In this document: one piece after another, positions 24,599 to 33,583 of the stretch
How positions within the stretch are numbered: position 1 is the first letter of the stretch
Layout: each line of letters begins with the position of its first letter
Assembly (NCBI GenBank): GCA_035628915.1
Contig: DASPIW010000024.1
Coordinates: 62,001 to 126,000 of the forward strand
Reading direction: 5' to 3'
Origin: JARBUG01 sp035628915
GTDB taxonomy: Bacteria > Bacillota > Sulfobacillia > Symbiobacteriales > Symbiobacteriaceae
DNA: 64,000 nt
The notes under the pieces: generated by a model
What the model saw: the letters and a program-made list of their open reading frames with translations, nothing else
Told to the model about the DNA's origin: nothing
The model's database searches: none
Position numbers and translations under genes: made by a program

Positions 24599-25179
24599 CT
24601 ACCGCATCGAACTTTGTCCGTCAGGAAACCAGGCTCCCGGATACAGCGGCAGCCCCCTCTCCAGTGGGGAAGCCAGGAGCGACTCAGCCGGGGGGTCCGG
24701 CATAGCGATGCGATGGGCGACCACCACACCGGGGCTGCTGGTCAGGCCCCATACCTCAACCCTGCGCCCCTGGCCATACAGCAGCTGCCAAAGTACCAGA
24801 TCACCGTCGAGCAGGTGGGTCGCCACGCTGACCCAGGAATGCTGCAGCTTGCGTTGCGCCACCGGGTCATCGGACAGGCGCTCGGCAGGATGGCTGCGCG
24901 GGCGCCCCGGAATCCGGCCGTCGGTCTGAAACTCCGCTTCCCATACGCCGTTGGTGGTGTCGAAACGCAACCCGGTCAGGAGGAGCAGCCCTCCCCACTG
25001 CCGGTTCTGCATGGCGGCGACCGCCTTGCCCGGGCTTCCGGCGGCGGCGCCACCTCCGGGTTGATCTCATCTGCGGCTGCCCGTTCCGGGGGCTCCGTAC
25101 GGACGGCGGGGGCGGCGCCTTCGCGCCCGGCGAACAGTACTGTGGCGGTAAGCACCGCTGCGATCCAGCGATTGGCCAT
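24599..25179 (-). pseudogene. Secreted protein gene, apparently frameshifted
   Basis: ATG 25179, behind GAGGTGGAG, opens a frame with a signal-peptide-like start (MANRWIAAVLTATVLFAG) and a Pro/Glu/Ala linker, but it ends soon at 24976. From about 25030 the protein-like sequence continues in another frame as GKAVAAMQNRQWGGLLLL, then LRFDTTNGVWEAEFQTDG, to 24599, without its own ribosome binding site. One indel near 25010-25040 would join them into a protein of about 190 residues. I do not recognise the family. It could also be two real frames or a sequencing error. Confidence 0.45.
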
Positions 25180-26182
25180 GGTTGTCTCCACCTCGTACAT
25201 TATGGACGGAGGCGGGTAAGATGGAGGTTTCGGAACCTGTAGGCACATCAGACTACGGATCGGCGGGAAGTCAAGACTATTCGTGTCAGGCAGGGCTCTG
25301 GCAGGTTAAGAGCCAAGCAACTCCACCGCGTTGCCACCAACATTGAGGCGGTCGCCATGGTGCCGCCATCCGCCGTGAAGCCGAAGCCTTGCCTGCCGAA
25401 GCACATGACATAGACGCGTTCTTCGGTGCCGAAGGAACTCTGGCCGCGCCGGCTGTACCGCCCCCAAAATGACACCAGCAACGTGCCCGATCCCAACGTG
25501 GATCGGGCCTCATTCGTTATTGAGGGCGCCATCATTGTTATTGAGGGCGCCAACATCGCAGTTGAGCTTGCCTCCAACGCTTTTGAGGACGACACAAGCG
25601 TCTTTGAGAGTCTGACAACTGCATACTCAGCCTCAATTCTGCGCTATAGGAGACAACCTCTGAGGGCGTTACGGGCGGGAAGCCTTCACCCACAAGGCTT
25701 CTCGTTTCCTCCGATTCTTCTGCGGCAGAGCCTCCTGCATACACATTCTCCCCACCGACCGGGGCCGGCCAGAGTACCGCGCCGAGAGCCACAAGCCGTA
25801 CATATGACCCTGGGCATCCCCCAGGGCATCCCCCTGGGCATCGGGCATCCCTCTGCGCATCCGCCTCCGCGTCCCCCATTGCCCCCAGGGCGGCCTGGCT
25901 CCAGGGACCCCGCTGAGTGCGACATCACTCCCGGCCTGGGTATTGAGCGCACCCCAAGCCCTATTGAGACATATTGCAGCGTTTCGCGGCGTTTGCGATG
26001 GTCTCCCATCACAGGATAAAGCACTCGTGCACAAGTGAAGGATGGTGCAAGGTGGCGCCCAAGATCCCCGAGAAGGCGGGCACGCCCGTTCACGACCAGT
26101 TGGAAAAGCGGTTCCCGTGGTGCCGTGCCGCCGTGGTGGTGCGGATCAGCCGGGTCGAAAAAGTCCTGGGATCATGAAGAAG
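25180..26182. other. About 1 kb without a confident gene; repeat-rich, probably decayed
   Basis: Open frames exist on both strands but none carries a convincing start, ribosome binding site or known domain. The stretch holds a run of five imperfect 21-base units (listed separately) and a low-complexity patch at 25807-25855 where GGGCATCCC-type words recur. I read it as degenerating accessory DNA. Confidence 0.5.
25516..25620 (+). repeat. Five imperfect 21-bp tandem units (heptapeptide periodicity)
   Basis: Units start at 25516, 25537, 25558, 25579 and 25600. The first two differ at only two or three positions (GTTATTGAGGGCGCCATCATT-type); the later ones diverge but keep the TTGAG core. In the plus frame they read as seven-residue steps with Glu at the same place (VIEGAII, VIEGANI, AVELASN, AFEDDTS, VFESLTT), as in a short coiled-coil or repeat protein. 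Confidence 0.6.
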
Positions 26183-26218
26183 AAGGCGTTTCGGCCCCGG
26201 CTGGGGACGAAACGCCTT
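26183..26218 (-). terminator. Terminator of the VOC protein gene
   Basis: AAGGCGTTTCG / CGAAACGCCTT, an 11-bp perfect stem with a 14-base loop, followed on the minus strand by CTTCTTCAT, 22 bases after the VOC stop. Confidence 0.75.
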
Positions 26219-26239
26219 CCTTTCTGCGGAAGGGAAAGC

Positions 26240-26665
26240 CTACGCTTTCTTCTCCGCGCTGATCTGCCACTCGAAGCCGAACTTGTCCGTCAGCGACCCG
26301 TAGGCCGGGCTCCAGAAGGTCTCCTGCAGGGGCATGTTTACCTTGCCGCCCTCGGCCAGAGCAGCGAACATCTGCCGGGCCTTCTCCACCTCGTCAGTGA
26401 CGATGGTGATGCTGACGTTGTTGCCCACCTGATACGGGGCCCCGGAGAACGTATCCGAGAACATCAGATCCGTGTCGCCAACCTTCAGCATGGCATGCAT
26501 GACGCGGTTCTTGATCTCCTCCGGCATCTGGTAATTCGGATCCGGGGGCGCCTCGCCGAAGGTCATCACACCCATGTTTTGCGCGCCGAGGGCCTTCTCG
26601 TAAAACGCGACGGCCTCCCGTGCATTACCGTCCAGAATCAAATACGGGTTCAAGCGCACAGCCAC
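26240..26665 (-). CDS. VOC family protein (PhnB/glyoxalase-like)
   Basis: 141 residues, the usual size of PhnB-type vicinal-oxygen-chelate proteins. The start RLNPYLILDGNAREAVAFYEKALGA and the C-terminal WSPAYGSLTDKFGFEWQIS are family hallmarks. The start is GTG with AAGGAG upstream. The metal ligands are weakly conserved in this subfamily and the substrate is unknown. It is transcribed alone, between a terminator and the FAD oxidoreductase gene. Confidence 0.85.
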   Translation of the reverse strand: MAVRLNPYLILDGNAREAVAFYEKALGAQNMGVMTFGEAPPDPNYQMPEEIKNRVMHAMLKVGDTDLMFSDTFSGAPYQVGNNVSITIVTDEVEKARQMFAALAEGGKVNMPLQETFWSPAYGSLTDKFGFEWQISAEKKA

Positions 26666-26734
26666 TGCTAACCGCTCCTTATGTTGTGAGTTTCTGGATC
26701 CCCCTCCTCCTATTTTACACCAACGTTGTCCAAG

Positions 26735-28177
26735 CTATAAGCCCCGAACACTTCCGTTTTCCCGCTTTCCGGCCGCGGCGCTGCCGCTCATCTCCTCGTC
26801 GCCCTCGGCACCCGGCGCCACCGCCGCCGCATGGGCGAGGTTGGCGCCCTGGGCCATCAGCCGCTGCCGCAGGGCCGCCATGTCCACGGCCCGTACGTCG
26901 ACTCCGCCCGCCACCGCCATGGCTGCCGCCGTTCCCGCAGCCTGTCCGAGGGCCATGGCCGAAGGCATCAGGCGGATGGCCGCCAGCGCCTCATGGGTGC
27001 AGGAGATGCACCGCCCGGCGACCATCAGCCCCCGCAGGCCCCGGGGCAGCATGGTCCGCAGGGGAATCTCGTAGGAGCCGCACCGCGGCCGGATGGTGCG
27101 GGTGCTGCTGCCCGCCGGGTCATGAATGTCGATCGGGTAGGCGAACCTGGCGGCCACGTCGTCGAAGTGGCGCCCACTGAGGATATCCTCCCCCGTCAGG
27201 AGGTAATCGCCCATGATCCGCCGGCTCTCGCGCACGCCCGCCTGCACGCCCGTGCTGATCAGGCGGGCGCCCGCAAAGCCGGGAATCCGGCTGCGGAAGA
27301 AGCGGACCAGCTCCATCACCTGCCGGCGCAGCTCCACTTCGGCCCGCGTCAGCTGCCAGGCGTCGGTGGCGTCCAGGCCCTGCACCCGGGTCATATTGAC
27401 GGTCACTTCGTCGGGGTGGACGGTCTGAAAGAAGAGCACCATGTCGCGCTGCAGGTTCAGTTCCCCGGCCTGCATCGCCTCGGCCAGCTTGCTGTAGAAC
27501 CCGTTGACCGAGAGATGCGGCTGGCTGTCGACGCTCTCCCAAACGGTGCGCCGGTAGAAATCCTCGGGATTGGCTTTCATGTAAGCCCGAACCGCTGAGA
27601 GATCGACGTTGCCCAGCTTGAACATGAGGGTCAGGGGCTGGGTCAGGCCATCCTCGCGGCGCCCCTGCTGAAATTCGGCCCCGGCCAGTACGGCCACGTC
27701 GCCGTCGCCGGTGGCGTCGATCACGACTCGGGCATCGAGCTCCATGCGGCCCGACTTATTGTGCACCACAATGCCCTGGAGAGCATCTCCTTCTGAAACC
27801 ACGCCCGTCACAACGGAATGCAGCAGGAGCTCAACTCCCGCCTCGGCGCACAGCTCCATCGCCACAAATTTGAGCGCTTCGGCGTCAAACGGCGTCACGG
27901 TGGGCACGTAGCCGGTGGTGTCGCGCACGTGGCCCAGGGTGCCGCCAATCTCCCGCAGCCGGCGGACAATCTCTTCCGGCAGCCCCTCCACCACCTGCAC
28001 CTCCGGCGAGCTGTGGAACGTCATCCACGGCCCGACCAGCGATGCCGTGGCGTTCCCGCCGAGAAAGCCGTAGCGTTCGACCAGCAGGACCCGGGCGCCG
28101 TTCCGGGCCGCGGCAACCGCCGCGCACAGCCCCGCCGGCCCGCCGCCGGCCACAATCACGTCATACGTTTTGTGCAT
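26735..28177 (-). CDS. FAD-dependent oxidoreductase (FAD_oxidored family)
   Basis: 480 residues. The dinucleotide-binding motif VIVAGGGPAGLCAAVAAARNG opens the protein, followed by the family's GGNATASLVGPW segment. The second FAD contact ARVVIDATGDGDVAVLAGAEF and the C-terminal MVAGRCISCTHEALAAIRLM block are also present. It is the last gene of the LacI-controlled operon, five bases behind a sugar permease, with AAGGGG before ATG. It likely oxidises the imported sugar or a derived polyol, but the substrate is not evident. Confidence 0.88.
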   Translation of the reverse strand: MHKTYDVIVAGGGPAGLCAAVAAARNGARVLLVERYGFLGGNATASLVGPWMTFHSSPEVQVVEGLPEEIVRRLREIGGTLGHVRDTTGYVPTVTPFDAEALKFVAMELCAEAGVELLLHSVVTGVVSEGDALQGIVVHNKSGRMELDARVVIDATGDGDVAVLAGAEFQQGRREDGLTQPLTLMFKLGNVDLSAVRAYMKANPEDFYRRTVWESVDSQPHLSVNGFYSKLAEAMQAGELNLQRDMVLFFQTVHPDEVTVNMTRVQGLDATDAWQLTRAEVELRRQVMELVRFFRSRIPGFAGARLISTGVQAGVRESRRIMGDYLLTGEDILSGRHFDDVAARFAYPIDIHDPAGSSTRTIRPRCGSYEIPLRTMLPRGLRGLMVAGRCISCTHEALAAIRLMPSAMALGQAAGTAAAMAVAGGVDVRAVDMAALRQRLMAQGANLAHAAAVAPGAEGDEEMSGSAAAGKRENGSVRGL

Positions 28178-28181
28178 TGAT

Positions 28182-29030
28182 TTACCCCTTTGTCCCGGAC
28201 AGGGCGAAGCTTTGGACGATGTGCTTCTGGGCGATCACGTAAATCAGCAGAATCGGCAGCACAGCCAGGGTGGTAGCCGCCAATTGAACGTTCCAGATGG
28301 GCAGGCCGTACGCGTCGGCAAAGTTCCGCAGCGATAGCGGCAGCGTAAAACGCTTGAGATCGTTAATGTAAACCAGCGGATCGAGGAACGAGTTCCAGCT
28401 GCCAAGGAACGAGAGCACCGCGAGGGCCGCCACGGCAGGCCGGGCGATGGGCATCGCTATGTACCAGAAGATGCCCGGGCGCCTCAGCCCGTCCACCGTC
28501 GCCGCCTCTTCGATCTCTTTGGGCAGGCTCAGGAAGTTCTGACGGAGCATGTAGGTGCCCATCACGCCGTTAGCGCCGAGTATCGGCACCAGAATCAGCG
28601 GCATGTGCGTGTCGGTCCAGCCGAACCACTTCATCAGGTAGAAGTTCGGAATGATGGTCACTTCGTTCGGCATCATCAGGGTGACCATCAGCAAAATGAA
28701 GAGGACCGAGGCGCCCTTGAACCGGATGCGGGCGAAAGCGTAGCCGGAAAGCGAGGCGATCAGCACCGTGCCGATGGTGACCAGCACCGCGATGTACAGG
28801 CTGTTGAAGTAATGCCGGGCGAAGGGCTGATAGGTAAAGGCCCGGGCGAAGTTCTCCCAGTGCCACTCGGAAGGCAGCAGCGTGGGCGGGAAGGCGAAGA
28901 CCTCATCAAGCCGTTTGAACGAACTGGAGATCATCCAGAGAAACGGAAAGAGGAACGGGACGGCGAGGGCACTGAGAAACAAATAGATGAGCCCCTGCCG
29001 CACATAATGGCTGATCGGTTTAGACTTCAT
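28182..29030 (-). CDS. Carbohydrate ABC transporter permease (MalG-like)
   Basis: 282 residues, six membrane segments. The coupling loop EIEEAATVDGLRRPGIFWYIAMP is the EAA motif typical of the CUT1 sugar subfamily. It starts within the end of the preceding permease gene (11-base overlap). It forms the second half of the importer channel; an ATPase is not encoded in the operon, so a shared MsmK-type ATPase elsewhere is likely. Confidence 0.92.
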   Translation of the reverse strand: MKSKPISHYVRQGLIYLFLSALAVPFLFPFLWMISSSFKRLDEVFAFPPTLLPSEWHWENFARAFTYQPFARHYFNSLYIAVLVTIGTVLIASLSGYAFARIRFKGASVLFILLMVTLMMPNEVTIIPNFYLMKWFGWTDTHMPLILVPILGANGVMGTYMLRQNFLSLPKEIEEAATVDGLRRPGIFWYIAMPIARPAVAALAVLSFLGSWNSFLDPLVYINDLKRFTLPLSLRNFADAYGLPIWNVQLAATTLAVLPILLIYVIAQKHIVQSFALSGTKG

Positions 29031-29925
29031 TATGCATCCTCCCCCGCAGGGACCACTGCAGCAGGGTCAGCAGCAGCGCCGCCAGGAACAGAATCACGGC
29101 CAGCGCACTGGCGTAGCCCGTGTCGAACGAGCGGAAGCCCTGGTAGAAGACGTAGTAAACCAGCACCATCGTCGAGTTCGCCGGGCCGCCTTCCGTCAAC
29201 AGCATGATGTGGTCAAAGACCTGCAGCGACCCGATGATCGTAATGACGCTGACCATGAGGATCGTTGGCGCCAGGAGCGGCAGTTTGATGCGCCACAGCA
29301 CGACCCGGCCGTTGGCGCCGTCCACCAGGGCCGCCTCCTCCAGTTCATTCGGCAACGCCTGCACTGCGGCCAGGAAGATCAGCAGGTTCAGACCCACCGT
29401 CTTCATCACGCGTGTGACGATGACGGCCGCCATGGCCCAGCCCGGCTCCTGGAGCCAGTTGGGGCCGGTTACGCCGAAGGCGGCCAGGAACTGGTTGACC
29501 GTCCCCTGCTCGCCCTGCAGCATGAACTTCCACACAATCGCCCAGGCCACGGCAGACGTGACCACCGGGGCGAAGAAAATGGTGCGGAAGAGAGTCGAGC
29601 CGGCCAACTTCCGGGCCAGCAGGAAGGCCAGAGTCAGGGCGAGCACCAGGTTGAGCGGCACCAGCCCGGCGGTGAAGATCAGCGAGTTCAGGAGCACTTT
29701 CTTGAACATGGGATCGGCCAGCATGCGGCCGTAGTTGGCCAGGCCGGCCCAGTCGTGGGTGCCGGCGAGAAGGTTGCGGTTCTGCAGGCCGAACAGGAAG
29801 ACCGCCACCACCGGCCCGATGACAAACAGCATGAAGCCGGCGATCTGCGGCGACACGAACAGGTAGCCCCAGAGCTGGTCAACCTGGGCCAGAGTCCGGG
29901 GGCGCCGCGCCGTTCGCACGCTCAT
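29020..29925 (-). CDS. Sugar ABC transporter permease (MalF-like)
   Basis: 301 residues with six membrane segments. The EAA loop ELEEAALVDGANGRVVLWRIKLP is present, as is the N-terminal WGYLFVSPQIAGFMLFVIGPV pattern of CUT1 permeases. It pairs with the downstream MalG-like permease. It follows the binding-protein gene by 62 bases. Confidence 0.92.
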   Translation of the reverse strand: MSVRTARRPRTLAQVDQLWGYLFVSPQIAGFMLFVIGPVVAVFLFGLQNRNLLAGTHDWAGLANYGRMLADPMFKKVLLNSLIFTAGLVPLNLVLALTLAFLLARKLAGSTLFRTIFFAPVVTSAVAWAIVWKFMLQGEQGTVNQFLAAFGVTGPNWLQEPGWAMAAVIVTRVMKTVGLNLLIFLAAVQALPNELEEAALVDGANGRVVLWRIKLPLLAPTILMVSVITIIGSLQVFDHIMLLTEGGPANSTMVLVYYVFYQGFRSFDTGYASALAVILFLAALLLTLLQWSLRGRMHNEV

Positions 29926-29987
29926 GACCGCTCACCAACTTTCTGTGCGGGTAGCGGGGGGCCGGGAGATCCCGGCCCCCCAGCACT

Positions 29988-31322
29988 TTACTTGCCCATG
30001 AGAGGCTGAATCGCCTTGCAGACGCCCGTCAGCGCGGCCTGCACGTCGGCGTTGGGCTTCCAGAGCGCCTCGAACGCCGCCCGGCTCGCGAGGTCGATCT
30101 TCGGGAACTCCACGTGGGTGGGCAGGACCCGACCGTTCTTGATGCCGTCGTCCACGGCCTTCACCAGGCTGGCGGCGGGGACCTGCGTGTTCAGCTTGGC
30201 CATGGTGCCGGCATCCAGCACCGACTTGCGGGCGGGCGGGAAGAAGGCGGCGAGTTTGGCGGTGTTCTCCTTGTTGGTCCAGAAGGCGACAAAATCAGCG
30301 GCCGCAGCCTTGTGCTTGCTGGCGTTGAAGACGCCGACCGCCGCCTGGCCGACCACGGGCGCCGCGCCTTTGGGGCCGGCGGGCAGGGGGGCGATGTCCC
30401 ACTTGAACGGGGCGTTGGCCAGCTTGGAGAAGCGGCTGATCTGCGCCATGGTCATGGCCGCCTTGCCGGAGAAGAAGTCCGCCTGCTCGCCGGGCGCAGG
30501 GGTCGACTTGTCGGCAACGACCATCTTTTGATACAGCTTCACGGCGGCTACGGCCTCGGGCGAGTCGACCGTGCACTTGGTGCCGTCGGCGGTCCAGGCG
30601 TCGCCGCCGTAGGCCCGGATGATGGGTACCAGGGTGTGCCAGGTGCGGGCGGTGAAGCCCTGGCCGTCGATGCTCTCATAGCCGAACTGGCCGGCGGGGC
30701 TCTTCGCCTTGATCTGCTTTGCGGCTTCGGCAAAGGCTTCCCAAGTCCAGGCACCCCTGGCCAGCAGCTTGTCCGGCGTCTCCACGCCGGCCTTCTCAAA
30801 CATGTCGCGGTTGTAGATGATAAAGAACGGCGAAGTCGAGAACGGGACGCCGTATACCTTGTCGCCCCTGACCCAGAGCTGCATGGCCGGCTGGGAGAGG
30901 TCGGCATAGTCGTAGGCGGCGTTGTTCGTCAGGGCGGCGCCCAGGTCCATCAGGGCGCCGGCCTGAATGAAGGTAGGCGCCGACGATTCGAGCACCCAGC
31001 CCGCATCGGGCGGGTCGCCGCCGGCCAGCTGCATCGTCACCTTGGCCACGTAATCGTCAAAGCTGATGGACTGGAAATTGACGGTCACTTCCGGATGGAG
31101 CTTCTTGTACTCGGCGGCGATGTCGTTAAACAGCTTCAGGTGGGCGTCAGCCGCCGTCCAGACGGTGAACTTGAGGGTGACGGGCGCCGGGGCAGCCGGG
31201 GCGGCATCGGGCTTCTTCTCTTCAGCCGGGGCCTTCGTGCCGCCGCTGCATGCGGCGGTCAGCAGCATCAGTGCGGCGAGAACGAGGGCCAGGGCGAGCT
31301 TCGGGGTCCTGTGCGCAAACAT
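29988..31322 (-). CDS. Sugar ABC transporter substrate-binding lipoprotein
   Basis: 444 residues from ATG 31322, behind AGGGGGT. A lipoprotein signal ends at C25 (LMLLTAAC). The mature protein shows the extracellular solute-binding family 1 features TLKFTVWTAADAHLKLFNDIAAEY and GGDPPDAGWVLESS. It lies four bases after lacI and ahead of the permeases. The sugar is unknown. Confidence 0.92.
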   Translation of the reverse strand: MFAHRTPKLALALVLAALMLLTAACSGGTKAPAEEKKPDAAPAAPAPVTLKFTVWTAADAHLKLFNDIAAEYKKLHPEVTVNFQSISFDDYVAKVTMQLAGGDPPDAGWVLESSAPTFIQAGALMDLGAALTNNAAYDYADLSQPAMQLWVRGDKVYGVPFSTSPFFIIYNRDMFEKAGVETPDKLLARGAWTWEAFAEAAKQIKAKSPAGQFGYESIDGQGFTARTWHTLVPIIRAYGGDAWTADGTKCTVDSPEAVAAVKLYQKMVVADKSTPAPGEQADFFSGKAAMTMAQISRFSKLANAPFKWDIAPLPAGPKGAAPVVGQAAVGVFNASKHKAAAADFVAFWTNKENTAKLAAFFPPARKSVLDAGTMAKLNTQVPAASLVKAVDDGIKNGRVLPTHVEFPKIDLASRAAFEALWKPNADVQAALTGVCKAIQPLMGK

Positions 31323-31326
31323 CTGT

Positions 31327-32352
31327 CTACCCCCTGTACGAAGTCTTTGCACCGCAAGAATCACGCTCGATCAGTTCCGGGTCCAGCAAGATCCCGCCGG
31401 CCATGGTCTGGCCGCCAATCATGCCCAGCAGCACCCGGGCCGCCTGCCGGCCCAGCTCCGCTTTGGGCTGCCGCACGGTGGTCAGTGCAGGGCTGACCAT
31501 ACCGGCGGCCTGGATATCGTCAAACCCGACGAACGCGACGTCGTCAGGCACTCGGAACCCCCGTTCCTGGGCGTACTCCATGGCGCCGATCGTCGCCGGG
31601 TCGCTGATGCCGAAGACCGCTGTGGGCGGCTCGGGCAGCGAAAGCAGCTGTTCCATGGCCGCCCGGCCCTGGACCTTGTCCACGCCGACGACCACCAGGG
31701 TGGGGTCGTACGCGATGCCGTTGCCCTCCAGGGCCCGCTGGTAGCCCATCAGCCGGTCGACGCCGGGCTGCAGGCCGGGCACGCCCCGAATGATGCCGAT
31801 GCGCCGGTGGCCCAGCCGAATCAGGTGCTCGGCGGCCAGGTGGGCGCCCCGGATGTTGTCGACGGAGACGTAGGGCACCGGCGGGCCGTCCTTGCGGCCC
31901 ACGGTGACCACGGGGAGGCCCCCGCCGATCAGTACCTGTAAATGCTCCGGGGCGACCAGTTCGCCCATGACGACCAGCCCGTCCACCTGGGCTTTCGCCA
32001 GAATCTGGCGGCAGAACTTGTCGTCGGCATGGCCGTGGGAGCTGTAAAGCAGCAGGTCGTAGTCGGAGTCGGTCAGGACTTCCTGTATGCCCATGATCGC
32101 TTCCTGGAAGACGCCGTGGGCCAGGTAGTTGGGGTGAAGCCCGAAGACGGCCACCCCGATGTTAGTCGACCGCTTGCCCGCGAGGCTCCGGGCGACGGTA
32201 TTGGGGCGGTAGCCGGTCTCTTCCATCACCTTGAGCACCCGCTTGCGCACGTCGTCGCTGATGTTGGGGTGTTCGTTGAGCACCCGGGAGACGGTAGCCC
32301 TGGAGACATGGGCCAGCCGGGCGACATCTTCGATCGTGACCTTGTTCTCCAT
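31327..32352 (-). CDS. LacI family transcriptional regulator
   Basis: 341 residues. The N-terminal helix-turn-helix VTIEDVARLAHVSRATVSRVLN and hinge helix (YRPNTVARSLAGKR) are typical, followed by a periplasmic-binding-like effector domain. It is the first gene of the operon with the binding protein, two permeases and FAD oxidoreductase. A LacI-type palindrome lies about 100 bases upstream, so it probably regulates its own operon in response to the imported sugar. Confidence 0.95.
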   Translation of the reverse strand: MENKVTIEDVARLAHVSRATVSRVLNEHPNISDDVRKRVLKVMEETGYRPNTVARSLAGKRSTNIGVAVFGLHPNYLAHGVFQEAIMGIQEVLTDSDYDLLLYSSHGHADDKFCRQILAKAQVDGLVVMGELVAPEHLQVLIGGGLPVVTVGRKDGPPVPYVSVDNIRGAHLAAEHLIRLGHRRIGIIRGVPGLQPGVDRLMGYQRALEGNGIAYDPTLVVVGVDKVQGRAAMEQLLSLPEPPTAVFGISDPATIGAMEYAQERGFRVPDDVAFVGFDDIQAAGMVSPALTTVRQPKAELGRQAARVLLGMIGGQTMAGGILLDPELIERDSCGAKTSYRG

Positions 32353-32450
32353 GTTCTGGCCTCACTTTATGGAATCGCTCTCAGATCGTTTCATGGGCGA
32401 AAATTAGCCATCTCCTTGGAAACTCCTCTTGGTTTCCGCGACAAAGTTTC

Positions 32451-32464
32451 TGAAACCGGTTTCA
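32451..32464. promoter_or_regulatory. LacI-family operator
   Basis: TGAAACCGGTTTCA is a perfect 14-bp palindrome with the central CG expected of LacI-family sites. TTGAAA at its minus-strand edge could double as a -35 box. It stands 99 bases upstream of the lacI start. Confidence 0.7.
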
Positions 32465-32477
32465 ATTTTGGACAGCG

Positions 32478-32501
32478 AAAAACCCGGGCGTCTTGCCCGG
32501 G
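32478..32501 (-). terminator. Rho-independent terminator upstream of the lacI operon
   Basis: CCCGGGC / GCCCGGG stem followed on the minus strand by TTTTT. It ends the transcript of the small membrane protein gene upstream of lacI. Confidence 0.85.
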
Positions 32502-32526
32502 CCGCGGAAGATGATAGGGCAGGGAG

Positions 32527-32946
32527 CTACGCAGCGGATTTGCCACCCTCGGCACCCTGACTGACGGGCTTCTTGGGATTGACTGCCACTGCGGCCGCAA
32601 CGTTGAGGAGAACCACGCTACCCAGGATGACGGCCATGCGGACCCACGGCTCGCCGGCCGCCTGTCGTTGAGCGGCAATTAATAGCAGTGTAAGGAGCCA
32701 TATGCCGGCTGACAGAATCAACAGGACCTGGACGATTCGATTCACCCATGGCTTCTTATAGAGCAGCAGGAATGGAAACGCGAGTCCGATGAGCACTACC
32801 GGGAGCATGCCTGACCGAAGAAAGTGTGCGGCAATCAGAATGCCACTTAGCATCGTCAGGGTCATTCCAAGAAACACAGGCCCGCCTCCGTCCTCTAGAA
32901 GGTCATAATAGTATTGTCTTACAGCATTCCACAAGTGAACTGCCAA
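32527..32946 (-). CDS. Small integral membrane protein, unknown function
   Basis: 139 residues with four hydrophobic segments (GPVFLGMTLTMLSGILIAAHF; MLPVVLIGLAFPFLLLY; IVQVLLILSAGIWLLTLLLIA; MAVILGSVVLLNVAAAVAV) and a charged tail. The start at TTG 32946 is uncertain: AAAGGA is too close and GGGGAG is 14 bases away. It ends 26 bases before a good terminator. No family recognised. Confidence 0.6.
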   Translation of the reverse strand: MAVHLWNAVRQYYYDLLEDGGGPVFLGMTLTMLSGILIAAHFLRSGMLPVVLIGLAFPFLLLYKKPWVNRIVQVLLILSAGIWLLTLLLIAAQRQAAGEPWVRMAVILGSVVLLNVAAAVAVNPKKPVSQGAEGGKSAA

Positions 32947-32985
32947 ATCCTTTGCCTGCTCCCCCCGACCCGGTCAGGCAGACGT

Positions 32986-33396
32986 TCACTGGTCCAGCCG
33001 CGATGCCGCCTCGACGAATCCCCGGAGTGAACTGCGCAGGTCCGCGAGCTGCTCCAGAGACCGCACCTTTACGTGCCGGACCATACTACCAGTACCCTCC
33101 AGTAACCCGGATGAATCAGTAAGATGGGCTCCGCGTAAGAACCCCAACGTGACCCATTTCGTGTGGGGGGCTAATGCTGCCATCCCCCAGCCGTTGTAGC
33201 CGTACTGCCGTATACCATAGCCGATCTCCCCATCTTGACAGTCAACTGAATAGACCACGTCCGGAAGGGTTTCCAATACAATCCTATGGGTCGCGAGGTA
33301 CAGCTCGCGAACGATCGGAGGCTTGTTTTCAACAACTGCCCGGAGCTGCTCTTCCGACGGGCGATCGATATGCGGATGCGTCTTCGAGGAACCCAT
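32986..33396 (-). CDS. DUF1801 domain protein
   Basis: 136 residues from ATG 33396, behind AGGGGTGG. The DUF1801 (YdhG/YjbR-like) pattern is visible: RELYLATHRIVLETLPDVVYSVDC, GYGIRQYGYNGWGMAALAPHTKWVTLGF, and the GLLEGTGSMVRHVKV tail. These proteins have a small frataxin-like fold and no established function. It stands alone. Confidence 0.78.
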   Translation of the reverse strand: MGSSKTHPHIDRPSEEQLRAVVENKPPIVRELYLATHRIVLETLPDVVYSVDCQDGEIGYGIRQYGYNGWGMAALAPHTKWVTLGFLRGAHLTDSSGLLEGTGSMVRHVKVRSLEQLADLRSSLRGFVEAASRLDQ

Positions 33397-33530
33397 TGCG
33401 CCACCCCTTGTCGTGTTCATCGTACGCTGCTGCTGACCAAGATGCGGGTCGCTTGACGGCAAGCTGCTGGTCATATCTCAGCCAAGAGTTCGTGGCTGAG
33501 TTGCTTTCGCCCTGCAAGAACGTACGGAAT

Positions 33531-33571
33531 GGTCCCCCGGGGCGCCCTGTCTGAAGGCGCCCCGGGGGACC
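33531..33571 (-). terminator. Strong hairpin after the papain-like protease gene
   Basis: A perfect 16-bp stem GGTCCCCCGGGGCGCC / GGCGCCCCGGGGGACC with a nine-base loop, 13 bases beyond the protease stop. There is no T-run. Confidence 0.7.
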
Positions 33572-33583
33572 AGTGCGATACAT

